A stretch of 7,768 nt of DNA from contig JAADEW010000105.1 in the NCBI GenBank assembly GCA_013153205.1, positions 1 to 7,768 on the forward strand, written 5' to 3'. Origin of the DNA: Deferribacteres bacterium. GTDB lineage: Bacteria; Thermosulfidibacterota; Thermosulfidibacteria; Thermosulfidibacterales; Thermosulfidibacteraceae. The notes beneath the pieces are model-generated. The model was not told where the DNA came from. It ran no database searches and worked only from the letters and a program-made list of their open reading frames with translations. Numbering within the stretch: the first letter of the stretch is position 1; each line of letters starts with the position of its first letter. The position numbers and the translations under genes are program-made. This document shows, piece after piece, positions 1 to 5,285 of this stretch.

Positions 1-3
1 CTC

Positions 4-675
4 ATGGGCGTCATAAAAAAGATTCCCGAAAAGGACAAGCTCACCCTGGAAGACGCGCTCAAGCTCAACGAAGCCATAATCAAAATCAGAGAATCCCTTG
101 AGAAGGATGTGGAACACGTGGCGGTGAAGCTCACATCCCTTGAAGACAAGGTGAGAGTCCTTAAAGACAAGATGATTAAAGAACCGGTCAGCTCAGTCAA
201 ATCCGACATCTTTAAAGAGATGATTGAAAAGCTCATTTTGAGGAGAAAGACCACCGGAGAAATCTTTTCCCTGCTCGTCATTCGGATAAACGACTGGGAA
301 AGGATAAAGAGGCAGTTTCCCCAGAACGCCATTCTCGATTACATAAACAGGTTTTGCCTGACTCTGAAGGGAGAACTGCGGGCAACGGACATCGTCTCAT
401 ACATTGAGGAAGGAACCTTTGCCGTGGCTTTGAGGGATGTGAGCCTCAGAGGCGGAATGAAGATAGCCAAACGGCTGAAAGAGACCATGGATAAGTTCTT
501 CACCGTCTATAAAGGAGAAGAAATCTCCAGCAGGGTAAACATAGCAGTGGTTGAAGGCTCTCCCACCGACACATATCAGAGCATCATAGAAAGAGCCAAA
601 AAAACCCTGAAGATTTGCGAGCTCGACGGCGGCGACTGCATAAGAAGCGAGCTGGACCTGGTGGGAAGAGAATAA
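4..675 (+). CDS. Coiled-coil protein with degenerate GGDEF domain
   Basis: 223 residues. Residues about 13-60 are charged and heptad-like (LEDALKLNEAIIKIRESLEK...), so probably helical or coiled-coil. Residues about 68-212 follow the GGDEF (diguanylate cyclase) fold. The first strand reads LLVIRINDWERI, where active cyclases have an Asp-x-Asp metal site; here these are R94 and N96. The signature hairpin reads YIEEGTFAVAL, so GG(D/E)EF has become EEGTF (135-139). The final helix (IIERAKKTLK...) matches the usual ERADxALYxAK helix. With metal ligands and signature lost, cyclase activity is unlikely. By analogy with other degenerate GGDEF proteins it may be a sensor, scaffold or partner-binding domain; its true role is unknown. 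No membrane segment is visible. The ATG lies 3 bases from the window edge and the frame stays open to the left, so the true start and RBS cannot be verified. It ends 1 base from the convergent metF stop. Confidence 0.8.
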   Translation: MGVIKKIPEKDKLTLEDALKLNEAIIKIRESLEKDVEHVAVKLTSLEDKVRVLKDKMIKEPVSSVKSDIFKEMIEKLILRRKTTGEIFSLLVIRINDWERIKRQFPQNAILDYINRFCLTLKGELRATDIVSYIEEGTFAVALRDVSLRGGMKIAKRLKETMDKFFTVYKGEEISSRVNIAVVEGSPTDTYQSIIERAKKTLKICELDGGDCIRSELDLVGRE

Positions 676-676
676 T

Positions 677-1540
677 CTACCTTTCCAGCCCCAACGCCTC
701 CAGAATAATGTTGGTTGCGGGGGACTTGTTGAGGGTGTAAAAGTGAAGATACCTCACCCCCGCATCAATAAGCTGTCTGCACTGGTTTATGGTGTATTCA
801 ATCCCGGCTTTTTTCAGCTCATCAGGCTTATCCTTCAAAGACTCTATGAGGGAAAGCAGTTTCTCAGGTATGGTGGCTCCACACAGCTTGGTGAATCTAA
901 CAATCTGATTGTAGCTTGTTATGGGCATAATACCCGGAATAATGGGCACCTTTATCCCTGCCCTCTCTGCAAGCTCAAGAAACTCAAAGAAGAACCTGTT
1001 GTCAAAGAAGAGCTGGGTTATAACAAACTCAGCCCCCTTGTCCACCTTGAGCTTAAGATACTCTATGTCCTTCTCCCTGCTGGGAGCTTCTATATGCCCT
1101 TCCGGATAACCCGCAACCCCCACACAGAAATCGTAGTGAGCTTTGATAAACTCAACGAGCTGATAGGCGTATCTGAAAGCGTCCTCCGGAATGACGAAAC
1201 TCTCGTCCTGAGGCATGTCACCCCTTAAAGCCAGAATGTTTTCAATTCCCCCCTTTTTGAGCACATCAAGGGTCTCTTTTACCTGCTTTCTACTCAAAGA
1301 GATTGAAGTGAGATGAGCCACCACACAAAATCCCCTGTTGTGCAGAGCCAGCGCCAAATCTATGCTCTTATCGTGGGTGCTTCCACCGGCACCGTAGGTC
1401 ACGGACACGAAATCCGGCTTCCACCTCTTCAGCTCCTCTATGGTGTCCCAGAAAGCCCTGTCGTCCCCCTTCTTTTTCGGAGGAAAAAATTCAAAGGAAA
1501 GAACGAAATCCCTCTCCTTCAAGATGTCACATACCCTCAT
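677..1540 (-). CDS. metF: 5,10-methylenetetrahydrofolate reductase
   Basis: 287 residues, close to the roughly 296 of E. coli MetF, forming one FAD-binding TIM barrel. It reduces 5,10-methylene-THF to 5-methyl-THF, the methyl donor for methionine synthase. Family motifs in order: SFEFFPP (15-21, containing the catalytic Glu, E17), SVTYGAGGS (46-54), ALRGD (104-108, the flavin-contacting Asp D108), ITQLFFD (174-180, with the folate-contacting Gln Q176), GIMPI (203-207) and HFYTLN (266-271). It is the last gene of the cobS-cobD-metF operon. Its ATG overlaps the cobD TGA in an ATGA (1537-1540), and an AGAGG inside the cobD end supplies a Shine-Dalgarno 7 bases upstream, so translational coupling is likely. 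Its stop lies 1 base from the convergent GGDEF-like gene, with no visible terminator. Location with B12 genes suggests use of cobalamin-dependent MetH or other corrinoid methyl transfer (inference). Confidence 0.96.
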   Translation of the reverse strand: MRVCDILKERDFVLSFEFFPPKKKGDDRAFWDTIEELKRWKPDFVSVTYGAGGSTHDKSIDLALALHNRGFCVVAHLTSISLSRKQVKETLDVLKKGGIENILALRGDMPQDESFVIPEDAFRYAYQLVEFIKAHYDFCVGVAGYPEGHIEAPSREKDIEYLKLKVDKGAEFVITQLFFDNRFFFEFLELAERAGIKVPIIPGIMPITSYNQIVRFTKLCGATIPEKLLSLIESLKDKPDELKKAGIEYTINQCRQLIDAGVRYLHFYTLNKSPATNIILEALGLER

Positions 1541-2577
1541 CTCAAAACCTCTTTCACGGCTTCAACAAGCCTTTTGTTATCAAATCTTTTTCTCACAGAA
1601 ACCCTGATAAATCTATCCCCTAAAAATTCGTATTCGGGAAAGTCCCTCACGAGAATCTTCCGCTCTAAAAGCCCTTTTTTAAGCTGTGACGCTTTTACAT
1701 TCCGGGGCGTTTTGACAAACAGGAAGTTGACAGCAGAAGGGAAAACCTCAAACCCGAGCCCTGAAAGGCTTCTGTTCAGAAAAAGCCTCTCCCCTGCAAT
1801 CTGCCTTTTTATAACCTCCCGGTTCACTCCAAAGCGAAGAAGGCGCACGAGCATCTCCTCAGCATATACGGGAACAGACCAGGAAGGCACAAGCTCCCTT
1901 AGTTTTTCAGCTTTTCCCCTCTCCGCAAGAAGATACCCCACCCTGAGTCCGGGAACACAGAAGAACTTGGTGAAGGAACGAAGAACAAAAACGTGGCTGT
2001 TCTCCCTGACGAGCTCTGACGCCCCGCAAAGCTCGGTAAAGTCTATAAAAGCCTCGTCAAAAACCACCACCGCTTCCTTATATTTCGCCCACCTGATAAG
2101 CCCTTTGACCTCGTCTGAACCGAAAACCCCACCTGTTGGGTTATTGGGATTACACACGAAGACCAAATCTCCCTCTTCAAGCTCAGAGGCAAGCTCCCCC
2201 AGACACAGCTTGAAGCCCTGCTCCTCCCTCAGCTCGTGGAAAAAAACCTCCACGCCGCTTACCCTGGCCACCCGCTCATACTCGTTAAAAGTGGGAACGG
2301 GTATCACCACCCGTCCGGGTTTCACAAATTGAACAAGAAGATGTATCCCGTAAACGCTTCCCGGAAGGACAACCACACAGCCTTCAAGCCCCAACAGCTC
2401 TTCCAGAACAGTCTCAAGCCGATGCGGGTAAACAGAGGGGTGGAGCATCACCCGGGATAGGGAAACCTCTCTCCAAGCATTTTCCAGCACCCACTTTGGG
2501 AAAAAGAGGTTCAGATTTGAGCTGAAGTCCAGAAAATCCCCACCGTATTCCAGAACATTTCCCCCGTGAACCCTCAA
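1537..2577 (-). CDS. cobD: L-threonine-O-3-phosphate decarboxylase (CobD-like PLP enzyme)
   Basis: 346-residue fold-type I PLP enzyme of the aminotransferase class I/II family. In cobalamin synthesis CobD decarboxylates L-threonine phosphate to (R)-1-amino-2-propanol phosphate, the linker of the nucleotide loop. Visible features: an N-terminal VHGGN and DFSSNLN (3-7, 17-23) typical of CobD, CNPNNPTGG (142-150), PLP-binding D174 in VFDEAFIDF, the Schiff-base lysine K204 in RSFTKFFCVPGLRVGY, and the carboxylate-binding Arg R325 in FIRVSVR. The HGGN start and SFTKFFxxPGLRxGY loop favour CobD over its close relative HisC, and the position right after cobS agrees. The start is TTG (2577-2575), 1 base after the cobS TGA, supported by a strong GGAGG 7 bases upstream. 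Remaining uncertainty is histidinol-phosphate aminotransferase activity, which this fold can also have. Confidence 0.88.
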   Translation of the reverse strand: MRVHGGNVLEYGGDFLDFSSNLNLFFPKWVLENAWREVSLSRVMLHPSVYPHRLETVLEELLGLEGCVVVLPGSVYGIHLLVQFVKPGRVVIPVPTFNEYERVARVSGVEVFFHELREEQGFKLCLGELASELEEGDLVFVCNPNNPTGGVFGSDEVKGLIRWAKYKEAVVVFDEAFIDFTELCGASELVRENSHVFVLRSFTKFFCVPGLRVGYLLAERGKAEKLRELVPSWSVPVYAEEMLVRLLRFGVNREVIKRQIAGERLFLNRSLSGLGFEVFPSAVNFLFVKTPRNVKASQLKKGLLERKILVRDFPEYEFLGDRFIRVSVRKRFDNKRLVEAVKEVLR

Positions 2578-2590
2578 CTCACAACCTCCA
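2575..2590 (-). promoter_or_regulatory. RBS that fixes the TTG start of cobD
   Basis: On the minus strand GGAGG occupies 2589-2585, inside the last cobS codons. It is followed by a 7-base spacer holding the cobS TGA, then TTG at 2577-2575. No ATG or GTG lies nearby in this frame. The ideal Shine-Dalgarno geometry and the CobD-typical N-terminal HGGN both support the non-AUG start and a coupled reading of cobS and cobD. Confidence 0.8.
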
Positions 2591-3298
2591 CATCAGGAAA
2601 GAAGCTAATACCAGAGCCTCACAGATTTCACAAGCGGCTCCCAGAACATCCCCGGTAAATCCCCCAATTTTTCCCTTCCAGAGCAGTCCCCACAGCAGTC
2701 CGAAAACCACGGTAAAAGCAGACAGAAACAGGGTAAACGCAGGACTTTTCGTAATCAAAAGGGTTGACAAAACCGAAACGAAAAGGGAGACGGCAAGCTC
2801 CCTCTCTCCCGTATTCTCTTTGACGAAAAAGCCCAGTCCATCCTTTTTAGCCGAATCAAAGGCAAAGGGGATAAGAACGAGCATTGCCCTTCCCCACACG
2901 GGAGGAAGCACTATCAGCGCTTTAAAGGTCAGGGAATTTATGAGGTTAAACTTCATTATGAGAAGAAGAGCCACGGCAACCGCCCCGAAATTGCCTATCC
3001 TTGAGTCTTTCATTATGGAAAGCCGTTCCTCTTTAGACTTTCCCGCGGCAAGGGCGTCAAAGCTGTCGGCAAGCCCGTCAAGGTGAAAACCACCGGAAAT
3101 GATAACCCACAGCAAAAGGGCAAGGTAAGGAAAGAGCGCCGAGAAGAAGGAGCATAGATAAAGAAGTCCTCCCACAAAAAGCCCCACCACGGGGAAAAAA
3201 GCCACAACATTGCGCCAGTTAACCTCCCCTTCAGGCTCAGGAAGCGGCACTATGGTGAGAAACTTGGCGCTCACCACTATGTCTTGTAAAAGCCCCAT
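2579..3298 (-). CDS. cobS: Adenosylcobinamide-GDP ribazoletransferase (cobalamin synthase)
   Basis: 239 residues, a typical CobS length, and a polytopic inner-membrane protein with about six or seven hydrophobic segments. It joins adenosylcobinamide-GDP to alpha-ribazole (or its 5'-phosphate), the last assembly step of the cobalamin nucleotide loop. Diagnostic motifs are near the N-terminus FLTIVPLP (13-20), the acidic HLDGLADSFD (72-81, presumed Mg and substrate site), MKDSRIGNFGA (96-106) and GGFTGDVLGA (212-221). It is the first gene of the minus-strand operon. The ATG at 3298-3296 has AGGA 5 bases upstream, within a 47-base divergent gap shared with the THEP1-like gene. No B12 riboswitch can fit in that gap, so any cobalamin control would have to act another way. 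Confidence 0.96.
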   Translation of the reverse strand: MGLLQDIVVSAKFLTIVPLPEPEGEVNWRNVVAFFPVVGLFVGGLLYLCSFFSALFPYLALLLWVIISGGFHLDGLADSFDALAAGKSKEERLSIMKDSRIGNFGAVAVALLLIMKFNLINSLTFKALIVLPPVWGRAMLVLIPFAFDSAKKDGLGFFVKENTGERELAVSLFVSVLSTLLITKSPAFTLFLSAFTVVFGLLWGLLWKGKIGGFTGDVLGAACEICEALVLASFLMWRL

Positions 3299-3326
3299 TC
3301 TTTTCCTAATAACTGAAGCAAGGGCA

Positions 3327-3345
3327 CATAATCAAGGAGGAAGTC
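3327..3345 (+). promoter_or_regulatory. RBS and possible -10 in the cobS/NTPase divergent gap
   Basis: The 47-base gap 3299-3345 separates divergent cobS and the NTPase gene. AAGGAGG at 3334-3340, with a 5-base spacer to ATG 3346, is a strong Shine-Dalgarno. CATAAT at 3327-3332 is a 5/6 match to a -10 box. I see no good -35 at 16-18 bases, and a start site there would leave almost no leader, so only the RBS part is well supported. Confidence 0.5.
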
Positions 3346-3909
3346 ATGACCAGAAGGCTTTTCCTTACGGGAAGACCCGGTATAGGCAAAACCACCGTGG
3401 TGAAAAAGACCATAGAAAGGCTTTCGGACCGAATCGTGGGGTTCTACACGCAGGAGATAAGGGAAAACGGTATGAGAACAGGCTTTGAAATCGTAACCAC
3501 CTGGGGAGAGCGGTTTCCTCTGGCACACATCAGCATCAGGGGACCCAGAGTCTCCAGATACGGCGTAAGCGTTCAGGCTCTGGAAGCCATCATCCCCAGA
3601 ATGGACTCCATAAGAACGGGAAAGATTCTGGTGATAGACGAAATTGGCAAAATGGAGCTTCTCTCAAACAGGTTCAGAAGATGGGTGGAGGATGTGCTCA
3701 CCTCACAGCAGGAGATACTCGCCACCATTCCTATAAAATCGGGCGACATGGTGGTGAAAACCATAAAAAAACGCTACCCCGTATGGGAAATCACCGTGGA
3801 AAACAGAGACCACATAGTTTACAGGATAGCCGACTTCTTCCTCTCACCATACCCACAGGTGCTGAACAGCAACCCCGCCCACATCAAGGGAGTGCACAGA
3901 ACCTACTGA
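3346..3909 (+). CDS. THEP1-family P-loop nucleoside triphosphatase
   Basis: 187 residues, within the usual range of about 175-190 for THEP1 proteins, known from Aquifex aeolicus THEP1 and human NTPCR, which hydrolyse NTPs to NDPs slowly and with broad specificity. Walker A is GRPGIGKTT (9-17). The strand VGFYTQEIRENGMRTGFEIV (31-50) is the family's characteristic second block. Walker B is ILVIDEIGKMEL (94-105), with D98 and E99. ATIPIKSG (126-133) fits the conserved TxxP-like motif before the C-terminal strands. The start is fixed by AAGGAGG 5 bases upstream. It is divergent from cobS and lies 86 bases before amt on the same strand, so it could be the first gene of a THEP1-amt-ALDH transcript. 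The cellular role of the family is unsettled. It is not CobU/CobP, whose conserved guanylylated His and P-loop context are absent. Confidence 0.9.
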   Translation: MTRRLFLTGRPGIGKTTVVKKTIERLSDRIVGFYTQEIRENGMRTGFEIVTTWGERFPLAHISIRGPRVSRYGVSVQALEAIIPRMDSIRTGKILVIDEIGKMELLSNRFRRWVEDVLTSQQEILATIPIKSGDMVVKTIKKRYPVWEITVENRDHIVYRIADFFLSPYPQVLNSNPAHIKGVHRTY

Positions 3910-3995
3910 TTGTGCATAATTGGTGTGCATAATATCCATTTGAAAAAATAACATTAAAAGTGCACCCTTTGGATATAAAGAGAAGGGGGTGCACC
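3910..3995 (+). promoter_or_regulatory. amt leader with repeated GTGCA elements
   Basis: This 86-base region before amt contains GTGCA starting at 3912, 3925, 3960 and 3989, and a further GTGCAC sits at 3892-3897 in the end of the NTPase gene. The ten bases TGTGCATAAT occur twice as direct repeats (3911-3920 and 3924-3933, 13-base period). Two of the elements form TGCATAATTGGTGTGCA (3913-3929), which has the 17-bp length and outer TGCA arms of the proteobacterial NtrC site (TGCACC-N5-GGTGCA). I could not find a sigma-54 GG-N10-GC promoter downstream. CATAAT at 3915-3920 and 3928-3933 could serve as -10 boxes, but the -35 candidates are weak (about 3/6). The regulator is unknown. Confidence 0.5.
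3960..3994 (+). promoter_or_regulatory. Hairpin covering the amt ribosome binding site
   Basis: GTGCACCC (3960-3967) and GGGTGCAC (3987-3994) are perfect 8-bp inverted repeats. In RNA the stem can extend inward by two G-U pairs and one U-A pair, leaving a loop at 3971-3983. The 3' arm includes most of the Shine-Dalgarno AAGGGGGTG (3983-3991) and ends directly before the GTG start at 3996. If the transcript begins upstream of 3960, the structure would hide the RBS. The same palindrome could instead be a DNA operator. There is no following T-run, so it is not a terminator. Confidence 0.55.
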
Positions 3996-5285
3996 GTGAA
4001 GGGCAGGATTGTTTTCTGGACTCTGGTTTTAAGCCTCGTTTCGTCAAGTGCTTTCGCTCAACCTGTGGCAGGCGCCGTAAACAAAGCCGATACCGTGTGG
4101 GTGCTTCTTTGTGCCGCTTTAGTTCTTCTTATGACGCCGGGGCTTGCCCTGTTTTACGGCGGAATGGTCAGGGAAAAGAATGTGCTCAACACCCTTATGA
4201 TGAACATAGTCTGCATGGGGATAATAACGCTCCAATGGGTGGTGATAGGCTATTCTCTCTCCTTTGGAAAAGGCTTTGGGGGAGTTGTGGGAAGCCTTGA
4301 ACACGCCTTTTTCAACCACGTAGGGCTTAATCCAAGCCCCTCTTACGCCTCCACCGTGCCCATACTGGCGTTTGCCCTGTTTCAGATGATGTTCGCCATA
4401 ATCACACCGGCTCTCATATCGGGAGCTGTGGTTGAGAGGATGAAGTTTTCTGCATATCTTGCGTTCATACTGTTATGGGCAACGCTGGTCTATGACCCCA
4501 TCTGCTACTGGGTGTGGAACCAGAACGGCTGGCTGTATAAGCTTGGGGCTCTGGATTTTGCAGGCGGAACTGTGGTGCATATAAATGCGGGTATCTCGGC
4601 TCTGGTTGCGGCTTTCATACTGGGAAAGAGGAAGGGCTTCATGAAGGAGAGCATCCTTCCCCACAACATCACACTCACCGTTATAGGGACGGGGCTTTTA
4701 TGGTTCGGCTGGTTCGGATTCAATGCAGGCTCCGCATTAGCGGCGGGGAAGCTCTCCACTTTAGCCTTTGCAACCACCCACATTGCAAGTGCCACCGCGG
4801 CTTTCGTATGGATACTGCTTGAATACATGAAATACAAAACGCCAAGCACCATAGGGTTTTGTTCGGGAGCGGTTGCCGGTCTCGTTGCCATTACTCCGGC
4901 GGCAGGGTTCGTGGGAATAAAGGGCGCCATGGCGATAGGCGCAGGGGCAGGCGCCATATGCTTCTACACGGTAACCCTGAAGCACAAGTTCGGCTACGAC
5001 GACGCCCTGGATGTGTTCGGCGTTCACGGAATAGGCGGACTGTGGGGTGCCGTTGCCACAGGTATCTTCGCAAGCGTTGGGGCGAAAGGGCTTCTGCTTG
5101 GGGACTTTGCCCAGTTCGGGAAACAGATACTTGCGTGTGCCATCACCCTGATTTACGCAGGGCTTCTGACATTTGCCATTCTGAAAGCGATAGATGCCGT
5201 AATAGGCCTCAGGGTTTCGGAAGAGGCGGAGATATCGGGACTTGACCTTGAGCTTCACGGGGAAAAGGGCTACAGAATCTGGTAA
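3996..5285 (+). CDS. amt: Amt/MEP/Rh-family ammonium transporter
   Basis: 429 residues from a GTG start, an inner-membrane trimeric ammonium channel with about 11 transmembrane helices. GTG 3996 is chosen because AAGGGGGTG lies 4 bases upstream and the product then begins with a clean signal peptide (MKGRIVFWTL... SSSAFA, cleavage before Q22). A longer frame from GTG 3960 would add 12 charged residues and lie in the leader hairpin. Hallmarks: FYGGMVREKNVLNTL (53-67), the Phe gate pair F129 and F133 in FALFQMMFAIITPALISG, W174, DFAGGTVVHINAG (187-199) with D187 and pore H195, GWFGFNAGSA (238-247), and DVFGVHGIGGLWG (339-351) with pore H344. The C-terminal tail ends GLDLELHGEKGY, the part that contacts PII proteins in E. 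coli AmtB, so GlnK-type control is possible although no glnK is adjacent. Its stop overlaps the ALDH-like gene start. Confidence 0.96.
   Translation: MKGRIVFWTLVLSLVSSSAFAQPVAGAVNKADTVWVLLCAALVLLMTPGLALFYGGMVREKNVLNTLMMNIVCMGIITLQWVVIGYSLSFGKGFGGVVGSLEHAFFNHVGLNPSPSYASTVPILAFALFQMMFAIITPALISGAVVERMKFSAYLAFILLWATLVYDPICYWVWNQNGWLYKLGALDFAGGTVVHINAGISALVAAFILGKRKGFMKESILPHNITLTVIGTGLLWFGWFGFNAGSALAAGKLSTLAFATTHIASATAAFVWILLEYMKYKTPSTIGFCSGAVAGLVAITPAAGFVGIKGAMAIGAGAGAICFYTVTLKHKFGYDDALDVFGVHGIGGLWGAVATGIFASVGAKGLLLGDFAQFGKQILACAITLIYAGLLTFAILKAIDAVIGLRVSEEAEISGLDLELHGEKGYRIW

Noticed and set aside
743..1228. A 161-codon plus-strand frame antisense to metF
   Set aside because: It lies wholly within metF, has no recognisable motif and no convincing ribosome binding site.
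1313..2332. A 339-codon open frame on the plus strand, antisense to metF and cobD
   Set aside because: Its translation is low-complexity in Ser, Thr, Pro and Lys with no family motifs, and the opposite strand holds two clearly recognisable enzymes. It is a shadow of their codon bias.
1537..2577. Histidinol-phosphate aminotransferase (HisC)
   Set aside because: HisC is a close homologue, but the N-terminal HGGN, the SFTKFFxxPGLRxGY lysine loop and the adjacency to cobS favour CobD.
3346..3909. CobU/CobP adenosylcobinamide kinase
   Set aside because: The gene neighbours cobS and has a P-loop, but the Walker motifs (GRPGIGKTT, VIDEIGKMEL) and the second block are THEP1-type and the CobU/CobP-specific residues are absent.
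3960..3994. The hairpin as a Rho-independent terminator of the NTPase gene
   Set aside because: No T-run follows the 3' arm; the start codon of amt follows instead.
3960..3995. GTG at 3960 as the amt start
   Set aside because: It would add a charged leader before a complete signal peptide and lacks a Shine-Dalgarno, whereas GTG 3996 has AAGGGGGTG just upstream.
3930..3995. A sigma-54 (-24/-12) promoter for amt
   Set aside because: No GG-N10-GC with recognisable TGGCAC and TTGC elements was found in this stretch, despite the NtrC-like dyad upstream.
4505..4957. A 150-codon minus-strand frame inside amt
   Set aside because: It is an Ala/Pro-rich antisense shadow of conserved Amt transmembrane segments.
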